From Candidatus Thorarchaeota archaeon (GTDB lineage: Archaea > Asgardarchaeota > Thorarchaeia > Thorarchaeales > Thorarchaeaceae): 29,297 bases of DNA. Positions 7,902 through 16,382 of the stretch are shown piece by piece. The stretch covers positions 1-29,297 of the forward strand of contig JAEOUL010000093.1 of assembly GCA_016839345.1 (NCBI GenBank). The letters are read 5' to 3'. The notes beneath the pieces were generated by a model that saw only the letters and a program-made list of their open reading frames with translations, made no database searches and was not told where the DNA came from. The translations under genes were made by a program, and so were the position numbers. Numbering within the stretch: position 1 is the first letter of the stretch; the number at the start of each line of letters is the position of its first letter.

Positions 7902-9383
7902 TTAGTCAACCCCCTTCATACGCCATAATATAGCCGCAAATACCACGCAGACTGCAATCCATACCAAGGGCGCTATTAATTCCATGACAGTTCCGACCAT
8001 GTAGAATCCGTTGAGGACAATGAATGCAAGTGCAATGATGATACCAACGGGTGAAATCACTTTGACCACCCATGTGTACCAGCTAGGAAGTTTGAAGTCC
8101 CCAGCTTCATTTGCTGCATCCAAGATCTTTGCTCCACCCCAGACCCAACCCATGATTATCATCATGAATAGAGCAACTAGAACAAGACCAAAGTTCTCAA
8201 CATAGTAGTCGAAGATATCAAGCAAGTACAGACCCCAGGCAATATCGCCTCCACCTGCAACATCATCTATCGGCATCCACAATGTGAATGGAACACCGCC
8301 AAGAAACAGGATGAGGGTGATTGCAATCACAGTCTTCGATCGTGGCCATCCAAACTTGTCCATCACAGCCGTGACTATAGCCTCCACTAAGGAAATAGCA
8401 CTCGTCACACCAAGGAACACCATCATCAGGAAGAACACAAAGCCTAAGATGTTCCCTCCTGGTATAGCCATTCCTCCAGGCCATGAAACGAATGCGAAAC
8501 CAACACCACCTGCGCCGAGAAAGCCAGCGGTAGCGGCGAGTGTGAAGACTGCCATTCCTGCAGTGAATGCGAATGTAGTATCAAGCAGGCTTGTTGTCAC
8601 TGCGCTGTTGGTAAGTTCACCACGTCGTGGAAGGTAGCTCGCATAAGCGGTTAATGCTCCCATTCCTGCACTTAGTTTGAAGAAGCTCAATGAAACCGCA
8701 GTTGACCACATATCTGGATTTATGAATTGTTCCACATCTGGGTTTAGGTAGAAATCTAATCCTTCGTAAGCATTTGGCTGGGCAAGACCCCAGAACGCCA
8801 TGAATATGATGATTATCCACATTAGTGGGAACAAAATCATCACTGAGCGTTCGATGCCTCTGGTTCCAAAGTAGTCGATGATGAATACAGCTAACCAAAC
8901 CACAATGAGTCCTACAAGGACTATTGGCGATGTCAACATATTGACAAAGAAAGCAGGTTGGTCAGTGAATGCTGCTGGTCCCATCCCTCCGTCGAGTTGA
9001 AGACCAGTTATTGCATATCCAGCATAGACTGCTGCATAGCCAATCAAAACTGTATAGAAAGCAGTTAGAATCGCCGTGTTCACAAGGCAGAACCAGCCAA
9101 GAAACTCTCCTATTGGAGAAATTCTCTTGAGTGCGCCTGGGAACCCTCTTCTAAAGGTCGAACCCAGAACGAACTCGGTCAGCACAACAGGAATACCTAC
9201 CAATGCAAGCATGATAAGATAGATGAGTACAAAAGGACCGCCACCCAAAACTGATACCTTGAATGGCCAGTTCCAGACGTTACCCAATCCTGTCATGGAA
9301 CCCCAGACCGCGAATACAAAACCCATTCGGGTAACCCAAGTTTCACGGGCTACTTCCAGTTCTACAGAAGTTTCTTCTCCCAT
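7902..9383 (-). CDS. Sodium:neurotransmitter symporter (SNF/NSS) family transporter
   Basis: This 493-residue integral membrane protein has the family hallmark in its first helix, GSMTGLGNVWNWPF, where LeuT-type transporters bind Na+ and substrate. An unwound segment and about 12 hydrophobic helices follow. The start is ATG 9383, chosen over GTG 9386 because GTGAGGT (9397-9391) is 7 nt upstream. NSS proteins import amino acids or amines with Na+. It begins an operon with the small membrane protein at 7675. Substrate is not predictable. Confidence 0.93.
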   Translation of the reverse strand: MGEETSVELEVARETWVTRMGFVFAVWGSMTGLGNVWNWPFKVSVLGGGPFVLIYLIMLALVGIPVVLTEFVLGSTFRRGFPGALKRISPIGEFLGWFCLVNTAILTAFYTVLIGYAAVYAGYAITGLQLDGGMGPAAFTDQPAFFVNMLTSPIVLVGLIVVWLAVFIIDYFGTRGIERSVMILFPLMWIIIIFMAFWGLAQPNAYEGLDFYLNPDVEQFINPDMWSTAVSLSFFKLSAGMGALTAYASYLPRRGELTNSAVTTSLLDTTFAFTAGMAVFTLAATAGFLGAGGVGFAFVSWPGGMAIPGGNILGFVFFLMMVFLGVTSAISLVEAIVTAVMDKFGWPRSKTVIAITLILFLGGVPFTLWMPIDDVAGGGDIAWGLYLLDIFDYYVENFGLVLVALFMMIIMGWVWGGAKILDAANEAGDFKLPSWYTWVVKVISPVGIIIALAFIVLNGFYMVGTVMELIAPLVWIAVCVVFAAILWRMKGVD

Positions 9384-9689
9384 CACGTTTACCTCACGCG
9401 ATTGTGAAAATTAAAAATATGTGTAGATACGGCGCTATAAGGCATTTTTGGTTGGAATTTTAACGGTTTCATACAAAATTATGAAATCAAATTATCGAAA
9501 TCAAAAATATCAATTCGATTCTCGGTATAATCCAATGTTACAAAAACTAAAGCAATTCTTTGAACAAGGTACATTTTAGAAGACTAAGAGCTACTTTGGG
9601 GACTCTGACAGTCTAATAATGGATATTTAGATGCGTACATGTTTAGTAGTCAATAGATTTATTCACACTGTTCAATTCATCAAAACTGG
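9384..9689. other. Divergent intergenic region (promoters, short repeats)
   Basis: About 300 bp of AT-rich sequence separate the symporter and the MBL-fold gene. A TATA-like TATTTTTAATT lies upstream of the symporter (9419-9409), with CTTATAG further out, and a weak GATTTATTC at 9657-9665 lies about 28 bp before ATG 9690. GAAATCAAA occurs twice as a direct repeat (9483-9491, 9497-9505), and TTTCAT/ATGAAA (9467-9472, 9481-9486) can pair. No coding frame is convincing. Confidence 0.5.
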
Positions 9690-10442
9690 ATGGGATTAGG
9701 TCATTTGATCAACAATGAGTTCGGAAAACAATGGGAAAACGATGAGGTTCTTGCAATAGTTCCCTTCAGTGTTGCGGGAGTTGCAACTACTATTCTCCTA
9801 AAATCAAAATTTACAGGAAAAATGATGCTCCTTGATGTCGGTGATGGTGCGTTGAGAGACTGTCTTAATGCATCTGAAAGCACTGATTTTGTGAATGAAA
9901 TTGACCTAATAGCTATCTCCCACGGTCATTTTGATCATATGGGTGGACTTCACTCAATTCTCGGATTTATGCAGATGCTGAACCGAAGCAAACCACTCAA
10001 CATACTAATCCCTGTGGACTGCAAACAAGCAATCAGTATGATCAAAGGGTTTCGGGATGATTACAAAGAACGTTTACCATTCAAGATTTGGTATCATGAG
10101 ATGTCAGAGGGTTCTGGCTTTGACACAGACTTCTTCAAGGTGAAATCCTTCGAGGTCGAGCATTATTCATTAGAAGAACATCCAGAGAAAGAGGTTCTGG
10201 AACCATCACTAGGATTTAGAGTTCAGATAGGTGATACTATAATCGCATACACAGGTGACACTCGACTGTGCTCAGGTGCAGAAGCAGTTGTACAGGATGC
10301 AGATTTAGCGTTTATCGAGGCTACCAGAAAAGAAACTCCCTCAGGTCCCAGAGTCCATCTCTCAATTAGTGAAGCCAAAGAGCTTGGAAAGTTAGCCAAG
10401 AAATGCATCCTAATCCACAAGATTCCAGAATTACCCACATGA
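9690..10442 (+). CDS. MBL-fold hydrolase, RNase Z-like metal motifs
   Basis: The 250-residue protein has HGHFDH (78-83) for two zinc ions, a beta strand LLDVGDG before it, YTGD (D190) as bridging ligand, and a late HLSISEA (H223) and HKIPE (H243). The last two resemble the HxS and final His of RNase Z-type beta-lactamase-fold enzymes. It lacks the N-terminal LGTGG-type strand and the long exosite arm of true RNase Z, so a tRNA 3' processing role is not claimed. The start has no ribosome site; a leaderless mRNA from a TATA-like box near 9660 is likely. It ends 5 bp from the opposing PiT gene. Confidence 0.85.
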   Translation: MGLGHLINNEFGKQWENDEVLAIVPFSVAGVATTILLKSKFTGKMMLLDVGDGALRDCLNASESTDFVNEIDLIAISHGHFDHMGGLHSILGFMQMLNRSKPLNILIPVDCKQAISMIKGFRDDYKERLPFKIWYHEMSEGSGFDTDFFKVKSFEVEHYSLEEHPEKEVLEPSLGFRVQIGDTIIAYTGDTRLCSGAEAVVQDADLAFIEATRKETPSGPRVHLSISEAKELGKLAKKCILIHKIPELPT

Positions 10443-10447
10443 AGAAC

Positions 10448-11482
10448 CTACATCGTGGGTATCAAATATTGAATGAGTGAAAATACTGGAATCGCGACAA
10501 TCAATGAGATAGGTACTGTGATTATCCACGAAACGATAATATCTCTCACTTGTTTCATTCGAACTGGAGTATTTGCAACATAACCTACTGCAATGAGTGC
10601 TGCCACAAGTACATGAGTTCCACTAAGGGGAAGGCCGAAATAAGTTCCCACGAACATGATTAACGAAACAGAAATGCTTGCTGAGAGAGCAGATGAGGGT
10701 GACAATGTTACAACTTCCGTGGCTAGAACTTTGATGACCTTTCTTCCCACAACAATTAGGCCACAACCCATTCCCAGACCACCCACAATTAATACAACAT
10801 AGATTCCTGGTATTGAGAAAGATCCGATTGTCAGAGGGGTACTAAAGAATGGATGGTTTACAAGAGGGGCAACGGCATTGGCAACATCATTTCCTCCTCT
10901 GCTTAATCCTGTGATTATCAAGAAGACTGCAAGTCCATAAGCAGCAATCTGTTCCTGTTTCTCTCTTCCTGACAATCCCGCAGCACGATATTGCAATTTA
11001 CGTACTAACCAAAAGACCACCGCAGCTATAAAGAATCCAATTAAGGGTGATATTATCCACCCCGCAAAGATTTCAATGACAACTGCAGTGTTAATAGCCT
11101 CCGCCCCCCACACCGAGCCACTAATGATAGGTGCTGCAATAGCCACGCCTATTACAGAACCAACAATGCATTGAGTTGTGCTGATTGGTAATCCCTTGGT
11201 TGCTGATGCAATTAGCAACCAGACTGTCATTGAGATGAGAATTGCAAAGACCATCTGCGTTGTAAGTTCGTTTCCTGTCACCAAGTCTGAACCTACCTTT
11301 TCGGAAACTCCACCACCAAGAGAGATTGCGCCAACGAGATTGATGAAAGCACCAATCAGTACAGCTGCTCTCACACTAAAAACACGAGCTCCTACTGCAG
11401 GGCTCATTGTTTCATCATTGCTACCAATCGCAAAAGCTACAATGAAGGCGATTACTAGTAGTGCGAGAGCAACTGGATCCAA
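10448..11482 (-). CDS. Inorganic phosphate transporter, PiT family
   Basis: The 344-residue membrane protein has the two signature repeats of PiT carriers: GSNDETMSPAVGARV near residue 20 and GGNDVANAVAPLV in the second half, plus GLPISTTQCIVGSVIG and GLPLSGTHVL. Such proteins import phosphate (or metal-phosphate) with Na+ or H+. The first motif reads GSND-E instead of the usual GxND-V/A, a mild variation. The start is TTG 11482, 16 bp after the DUF47 gene. The two genes form the usual DUF47-PiT pair. Confidence 0.93.
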   Translation of the reverse strand: MDPVALALLVIAFIVAFAIGSNDETMSPAVGARVFSVRAAVLIGAFINLVGAISLGGGVSEKVGSDLVTGNELTTQMVFAILISMTVWLLIASATKGLPISTTQCIVGSVIGVAIAAPIISGSVWGAEAINTAVVIEIFAGWIISPLIGFFIAAVVFWLVRKLQYRAAGLSGREKQEQIAAYGLAVFLIITGLSRGGNDVANAVAPLVNHPFFSTPLTIGSFSIPGIYVVLIVGGLGMGCGLIVVGRKVIKVLATEVVTLSPSSALSASISVSLIMFVGTYFGLPLSGTHVLVAALIAVGYVANTPVRMKQVRDIIVSWIITVPISLIVAIPVFSLIQYLIPTM

Positions 11483-11498
11483 GAAACGTCCACTCCAC

Positions 11499-12161
11499 TC
11501 ATGAGTACTTAATTGCTAACTCTCGGATGTAATCCCCCGCATTCTCGGCCTTGATAGCAACATCCAGGATCTTCTCAGATACACTCTTGAAAAAGTGAAC
11601 ATCCGGAGATTTATACTTTGAATCCCGGAAAAGTTTCTTTAGAAGCTTATACTGTAAGTCTCTTGCCTCCTCTCGTACAAGGTCTATTCTTCTGGTGTGC
11701 TCAACAGACATCTTGAAATCCTTATAGAGATACTTCACCGCATCCTGAAGAAGGTCTGTACAGATCCAACATTTCTCTGCAATTTCCTCTATATCTTCTG
11801 GTGGTTTCATTCCTTTTCCAACACTAATCAATCGAACTGCATCTTCAGCAGCATCGATAATGCCATCCATATGGCTTGTTAACAAATGACGTTCCTGAGA
11901 CTGCTGTGGCATGAATGCATGTTTTGAGAGAATATTTTCCACCAAATTCTCCTTGATTTTATCAGCATCTCGTTCTAGTTTGATAATTTCTTCTTCAAGT
12001 TCATCGAGAGTATCATCTTTTCCCTCAACCCAGCACTCCGCCGCAACGTGCATTTTTGCACTAGCTGACTGAAGGGCTTTACTCAATGCCAGAATGCACT
12101 CCTCAGCCTCTTTCTGTAGTTTCTTGTCTCCTGATCCGAAGATCTTCGAGAATGTTCCCAT
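11499..12161 (-). CDS. DUF47 (PhoU-like) accessory protein of PiT
   Basis: This 220-residue, all-helical protein matches the DUF47/PhoU-like family: an N-terminal MGTFSKIFG, repeated EExI/ExD motifs (EEIIKLERDADKIKENLVENI) and a late SHMDGIIDAAEDAVRL. DUF47 genes lie directly upstream of PiT transporters in bacteria and archaea and are thought to assist or control phosphate uptake. An AGGAATCT-type site precedes ATG 12161. The neighbour and orientation agree with this. Confidence 0.9.
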   Translation of the reverse strand: MGTFSKIFGSGDKKLQKEAEECILALSKALQSASAKMHVAAECWVEGKDDTLDELEEEIIKLERDADKIKENLVENILSKHAFMPQQSQERHLLTSHMDGIIDAAEDAVRLISVGKGMKPPEDIEEIAEKCWICTDLLQDAVKYLYKDFKMSVEHTRRIDLVREEARDLQYKLLKKLFRDSKYKSPDVHFFKSVSEKILDVAIKAENAGDYIRELAIKYS

Positions 12162-12236
12162 AGATTCCTACTCCAAACGATTGTTCAGGGACTTCTGAAA
12201 CTAGACATCAAATAGACCTTGTGGATGACAATCGAA

Positions 12237-14018
12237 TCAATCTCCAGCCTCAAGTACTGCTCGAATACGCATGATTCCTGCGCCAATTTTCTTCTGCTTT
12301 TTGATTTTGAATATTCCCAGCTTGCCTGTACGTTCAACATGAGGTCCTCCACAAAGCTCCATGCTGAAATCTCCAACAGAATACACAGAAACTGTTTCTC
12401 CATAATTCTCTTTGAAAAATGCTAGAGCTCCTTTCTTGATTGCCTCATTGTAGGGCAGAAATTGTTGGATTACCTCAAGATTCTGACCGATAACGTCATT
12501 TACTAACTTCTCTACTTCCTTAATCTCCTCAGAAGTTAGCTTCCTTGAAAAAGTGAAGTCAAAACGTAGACGATCTTCGGTTATGTTACTTCCATTTTGG
12601 GTCACTTCATCTCCGAGAACTCTTCTCAAAGTCTCTTGAAGAAGATGTGTTGCTGTGTGAAGTTTAACTATCTTCTCGCTATGCTCAGCCAAGCCACCCT
12701 TGAATTTACCCTGAGTTGCAGTTCTCGATATCTCTCGATGTTCCTCAAATTGCTTAGTGAATTCATCCATATCGATTTTGATTCCTTTCTCCTCAGCGAG
12801 GTCTCGAGTCATCTCCAATGGAAGCCCAAAACTTGTGAAGAGGAGGAACGCATTCTCACCAGTTATTGTTCCTGTTTCAGTGTAGATTCTCTCAAATCTC
12901 CGAATCGCTTTGCTGAGTGTCTTTCTGAACTTTGCCTCCTCTGCAGTGAGGTTGTCCATGATGAACTCTTTGTTACGCTTTACTTCTCCATAGAGATCTT
13001 TGAACATGTCAATAACAATCTCTGCTAGACTGTTCATGAATCCATGGCCAATACCGAGTCTATCAGCACTATGAATTGCTTTTCTGAGTAATCTTCGTAC
13101 AATGTATCCTTGCTCAACATTGGATGGACCAATTTTCCTGTCATCTGCCATAATCATGACCGCTGACCTGACATGATCGACGATAATCCGAATGAGCCTA
13201 TCATCGTCTTCAGTGAACTCCTCTCTGTTTGACAGTTCCTTCACACATTTAATCAGAGGTACAAAAAATTCGGTATCGAAAACAGTCGGGACTCCTTGAA
13301 GCATAGCAAGAGTTCTCTCGACACCCATTCCAGTGTCAATACTGTTCATCTTCAGCGGTTCATAGGATCCATCCTCGAGCTTTCGATAACTCATGAAGAC
13401 GTCATTCCATACTTCAACAAAATGACCGCAGCTGCAACCTGGTCTACAGTCTGGACCACATTTTTGAATCTCGTCCACTTCGATGAACATCTCTGTGCAT
13501 GGTCCACAGGGACCTGTGTTCCCTGCAATCCACCAGTTGTCCTCCTTTCCCAAGAAGTAGATTCTCTCATCTGGTATTCCAACGCTCCGCCATGCCTCCG
13601 TTGCCTCATCATCTCTAGGAGAATCCTCATCACCTGCGAACACTGTGACGGACAGCCTCTCAGAATCAAATCCAAGGTATTTCTTTGATGTGAGAAACTC
13701 ATAGCTCCAGGTGATTGCTTCTTTCTTCCAGTAATCTCCCAGACTCCAGTTTCCAAGCATCTCAAAGAATGTGAGGTGTGTTGTATCACCGACTTCTTCA
13801 ATGTCAGTTGTGCGAACGCATTTCTGGAAATTGGTCAGACGTTTTCCCTCGGGATGGGGTTGTCCTAACAAATATGGAACTAGGGGATGCATTCCTGCAG
13901 ATGTGAATAACACTGTAGGATCATCCTCTGGGAACAATGATGCTGAAACTATAACTGAGTGTCCTTTTTCTTTGAAGTATTTCAGGTATAATTCTCTCAG
14001 TTCTTTAGCTTTCATCAT
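12237..14018 (-). CDS. alaS: Alanyl-tRNA synthetase, short CPR-like form without C-Ala domain
   Basis: The 593-residue enzyme attaches alanine to tRNA-Ala. The class II motifs are present (TSAGMHP at 39-45, EVGDTTHLTFFEMLGNW at 75-91, DTGMGVERTL at 228-237). The editing domain has HTATH (H454, H458) and CGGPH (C556, H560). A Cys cluster (C187/C191/C195/C197 around CGPDCRPGCSC) precedes HFVEVWNDVFM. The protein stops just after the editing beta barrel (GIMRIRAVLEAGD), so the C-terminal oligomerisation domain of the usual 850-900-residue enzyme is missing. Both the Cys insert and this length recall Patescibacteria (CPR) AlaRS rather than the archaeal type. AAGGTGA precedes ATG 14018. The ORF is intact. 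Confidence 0.93.
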   Translation of the reverse strand: MMKAKELRELYLKYFKEKGHSVIVSASLFPEDDPTVLFTSAGMHPLVPYLLGQPHPEGKRLTNFQKCVRTTDIEEVGDTTHLTFFEMLGNWSLGDYWKKEAITWSYEFLTSKKYLGFDSERLSVTVFAGDEDSPRDDEATEAWRSVGIPDERIYFLGKEDNWWIAGNTGPCGPCTEMFIEVDEIQKCGPDCRPGCSCGHFVEVWNDVFMSYRKLEDGSYEPLKMNSIDTGMGVERTLAMLQGVPTVFDTEFFVPLIKCVKELSNREEFTEDDDRLIRIIVDHVRSAVMIMADDRKIGPSNVEQGYIVRRLLRKAIHSADRLGIGHGFMNSLAEIVIDMFKDLYGEVKRNKEFIMDNLTAEEAKFRKTLSKAIRRFERIYTETGTITGENAFLLFTSFGLPLEMTRDLAEEKGIKIDMDEFTKQFEEHREISRTATQGKFKGGLAEHSEKIVKLHTATHLLQETLRRVLGDEVTQNGSNITEDRLRFDFTFSRKLTSEEIKEVEKLVNDVIGQNLEVIQQFLPYNEAIKKGALAFFKENYGETVSVYSVGDFSMELCGGPHVERTGKLGIFKIKKQKKIGAGIMRIRAVLEAGD

Positions 14019-14107
14019 CTGTCACCTTACTACTGACATAAAAGGGTTGGATAAGCCAAATCCTGATTGATTTTAATCGTTTCGAAGAAGTCCTGATATA
14101 ATCACGC

Positions 14108-14608
14108 TTACTTACCCAAGATTAGTCCCGTCGGAGTTAGCCGGTATTTTCGTAATCGCGTAGTAATCCAAGGATATCGGTCAATCCAATCTAGAAATCG
14201 ATCATTAGATACAATGTCTGCATTGAGTTTCTTGGCTAACTGAACAATCCTTTTGTCATCATTGGTTCCTCTTGAGGCTTCAACAACTTTTGCGGTCGAA
14301 ATGAATGCATTTAGCGCTTCAGGATTATCAATATTATGGACAAGTGCAGCAGAAATGACGAAAACAGGATCATAGCCTGTATTTGTTAGGCTTTGATAGG
14401 CAAGAGAGAGATTCTGCGCCTTTGGTCTACCTTGAGGTGATATACTATAGGCGACGTTATTACCATCAACAACAAGAATACGTTTCTGAGAAACTTTCTT
14501 TTCAGTCTGAACTCCCTGATGAAGAGTTTTACACCTCTGAATATGATTATCAAGAGTATCCCTGTTAAATAACCGTTCACAATGAGGACATCGGGCTCGT
14601 TTTGGCAA
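14108..14608 (-). CDS. Zinc finger plus NYN/Zc3h12a-like ribonuclease
   Basis: The 166-residue protein begins with a C2HC finger (C7, C10, H22, C26). It continues with an NYN/PIN-like RNase domain: VVDGNNVAYS (D48), DPVFVISAAL, ASRGTNDDKRIVQLA (D117, D118) and IVSNDRF (D136). These four Asp residues and their spacing match the metal-binding acidic set of Zc3h12a (MCPIP1/Regnase-1)-type domains, including the DD-R/KxIVxLA helix and the SND strand. It should cleave RNA. The start is TTG 14608, with AGGAG about 7 nt upstream. A TATA-like CTTTATACG (14664-14656) would place the transcript start near 14634. Target RNA is unknown. Confidence 0.82.
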   Translation of the reverse strand: MPKRARCPHCERLFNRDTLDNHIQRCKTLHQGVQTEKKVSQKRILVVDGNNVAYSISPQGRPKAQNLSLAYQSLTNTGYDPVFVISAALVHNIDNPEALNAFISTAKVVEASRGTNDDKRIVQLAKKLNADIVSNDRFLDWIDRYPWITTRLRKYRLTPTGLILGK

Positions 14609-14709
14609 TGGTCTACTCCTCTTATGATATAGGTATGAGTCGCCTCATGAAAGTCCGTATAAAGATGAGTATATGTTACCAGAGAGGGCTAATTGACATT
14701 AACTAAACC

Positions 14710-14717
14710 TATTTAAT
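14710..14717 (+). promoter_or_regulatory. TATA box of candidate ncRNA at 14737
   Basis: TATTTAAT, preceded by an A/C-rich BRE-like AACTAAACC, ends about 20 bp before the first base of the 8-bp stem of the downstream structured RNA, the distance expected between an archaeal TATA box and its start site. Confidence 0.45.
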
Positions 14718-14736
14718 CAAATGATACGTAAATAAT

Positions 14737-14808
14737 TTGGCGTCCTGTTTCCGCGGTGTCGTCCTCCCGGCGGCCCGAATAACGGGGGCAGACGCCAATG
14801 GTTTTTTT
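14737..14808 (+). ncRNA. Candidate small structured RNA with own promoter and T-run
   Basis: A GC-rich island of about 60 nt stands out in AT-rich surroundings. Its ends, TTGGCGTC (14737-14744) and GACGCCAA (14791-14798), form a perfect 8-bp stem. Inside, CCCG-AATAA-CGGG (14775-14787) makes a hairpin, and CCGC/GCGG (14751-14754, 14770-14773) can pair across a C/T-rich loop. TTTTTTT follows at 14802-14808 and a TATA box lies upstream at 14710. The T-run overlaps the end of the opposing transporter gene. It has no T-loop or anticodon arm, so it is not a tRNA, and I do not recognise a known riboswitch or ribozyme core. Function unknown. Confidence 0.5.
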
Positions 14809-16145
14809 CAGAATACCAATGATACGAAAAAGAGCCAACCAGTTCCAATGAGCAAATGCAATAATGCCAAGGGTGTGGCGATTTTTGCAAAATCCTTGAA
14901 GCTTATTCTATCATGCTCCTCCTCAGATAATGCCATAGCGAGGATGTTAGCTGGTGCTCCAATAGGAAGAACATAACCTCCAACGTTGACAGCAAACACT
15001 AGGATTGCAGGAAATACTGGTGTAGCAACAGCCAAGCTTGCTGCAATTGGCGCAAGAACAACCGATACTGGAATGTTATCTATCACTGCAGAAAGAAGCG
15101 CTGGAACCCAAACAAGGAACCCTACTGCAATCCCGGTGTTCTCAGAAACAATTGAGTTTACTGCATTACCTATATCATCAATGAATCCTACTATTTCAAG
15201 GGCACCAACAAGTCCGAATATTCCGATTAGGAAAAATACAGTGTTCCAGTTGATTTTTGACAAGATGTTCTCCACCCTTTCTCGAGTCATTATAAGAACA
15301 ATGAATGCTACTATAATTGATACAAGTGGTGGTTCAAGTCCTGATCCTTGCCCGTACGTGAAGGCCAAGATGAGAATCCCAATTGCAATCAATGACAGAT
15401 AGAAGTCGTTTCTTGACCTTATCATATGCACAGGAGTAACCACAAAGACCTCATCTCTTACACTCTCCTCACTATCCGGTAGTTTGTCTTTGAAGACTCG
15501 ATAAAACAGTGGTAAAGAAACTAGCAGTATCATGATGGATAGAGGCATCATAGTCAGAAACAGAACAGAAGCATCAAATCCTGTAACACCCTCCTCTAGT
15601 ATCTTGTTAGCAATTACAAGGTTTGGAACTGCGCCCACAATTGATGGTATCGATGCAAAGTTAGCAACGATTGCTTCAGCAATCAAGAATGGTTTGAAGT
15701 CAATCTCCAGAGCTTTACAGACCTCGATAGTCAAGGGGGCCACAATCAATATTGTCGATGTGGTATCAAACACCAGTGAAATAATGAAGACAAAAAGGAT
15801 AAACAGAGTGAACAGACGTTTAGTATTCCCTCCTGTAGGACGGACAAGAGTCAATGCTATGTATTGGAACATCCCTGAGTTCCGTGCTACAGAAACTACA
15901 ACCATCATAGAGATGATGAAGAGTATCGTTCCCCATTCTATATGTTCAACAAGCGTTGAAAATGTTGCCCCGGTTGGGTCCATAGATCCTGCTGCAGAAT
16001 CGATAGTAAAAGCAGCCCATAGAACTATTCCAACGAGCCCCATCCCCACCATGGACATTGCGGCACGGTTCACCTTCTCACTAGAGATTAAGAGATATGT
16101 CCCGATAAACACGAATAACACAAAGGTGCCAACTGGTTCCTGCAT
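14808..16145 (-). CDS. ArsB/NhaD-like ion transporter (IT superfamily), copy A
   Basis: This 445-residue protein has about 11-12 membrane helices and the sequence features of the ArsB/NhaD/SLC13-type ion transporter superfamily: FIGTYLLISSEKVNR near the start, SLVFDTTSTILIVAPLT, ASIPSIVGAVPNLVIAN, and a second-half ALLSAVIDNIPVSVVLAPI with GAPANILA. The paired S/T-N-P-type turns suit an inverted-repeat carrier for Na+/H+ or an anion. A TATA box (TATAAAAA, 16171-16164) is about 25 bp before ATG 16145 and no ribosome site is seen, so it is leaderless. A paralogue lies upstream at 16383. Confidence 0.88.
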   Translation of the reverse strand: MQEPVGTFVLFVFIGTYLLISSEKVNRAAMSMVGMGLVGIVLWAAFTIDSAAGSMDPTGATFSTLVEHIEWGTILFIISMMVVVSVARNSGMFQYIALTLVRPTGGNTKRLFTLFILFVFIISLVFDTTSTILIVAPLTIEVCKALEIDFKPFLIAEAIVANFASIPSIVGAVPNLVIANKILEEGVTGFDASVLFLTMMPLSIMILLVSLPLFYRVFKDKLPDSEESVRDEVFVVTPVHMIRSRNDFYLSLIAIGILILAFTYGQGSGLEPPLVSIIVAFIVLIMTRERVENILSKINWNTVFFLIGIFGLVGALEIVGFIDDIGNAVNSIVSENTGIAVGFLVWVPALLSAVIDNIPVSVVLAPIAASLAVATPVFPAILVFAVNVGGYVLPIGAPANILAMALSEEEHDRISFKDFAKIATPLALLHLLIGTGWLFFVSLVF

Positions 16146-16163
16146 TTTCTGTTTCTCTATTGT

Positions 16164-16171
16164 TTTTTATA
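16164..16171 (-). promoter_or_regulatory. TATA box of transporter copy A (leaderless)
   Basis: On the minus strand TATAAAAA lies about 25 bp before ATG 16145, with no Shine-Dalgarno between them, the standard spacing for a leaderless archaeal transcript. Copy A therefore has its own promoter despite sitting downstream of copy B. Confidence 0.55.
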
Positions 16172-16257
16172 AGTACGCGTGATTCTGCAACATAGGTGCA
16201 TTTCTCTATTCCTATCATAAGAAACTGGAAGAAAGAACTAAACATTGAACTTGTTAA

Positions 16258-16362
16258 TTATCCATACCCTGATTTAGATGAACACTGATACACTTTTTCT
16301 GTTGAGATAGGCAGGTACGTGGCAACAAAGACTACGAGAATAATCCCGGAGATGATATCCAT
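16258..16362 (-). pseudogene. Relic N-terminus of a third ArsB/NhaD-like transporter
   Basis: A 34-codon frame runs from ATG 16362 to TAA at 16258, with a perfect AAGGAGA site (16377-16371) 8 nt upstream. Its peptide contains VVFVATYLPISTEKVY, which aligns with VFIGTYLLISSEKVN of copy A and VIFIGTYILISTEKIN of copy B, the first helix of both neighbours. After STEKVY the similarity stops at once (QCSSKSGYG). The simplest reading is the remnant of a third tandem paralogue, cut down by deletion. A functional micro-membrane-protein cannot be excluded, since the ribosome site is intact. Confidence 0.6.
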
Positions 16363-16382
16363 AATAATCCTCTCCTTGGATA

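Noticed and set aside
12237..14018. AlaRS truncated by frameshift
   Set aside because: The frame ends cleanly after a complete editing domain, and short AlaRS without C-Ala is known in CPR bacteria.
14737..14798. tRNA gene
   Set aside because: The end stem fits, but there is no T-loop, anticodon arm or D-arm.
14737..14798. Integron attC site or inserted mobile element
   Set aside because: No core-site sequences, integrase or target duplication are visible, and a promoter plus T-run better explain it.
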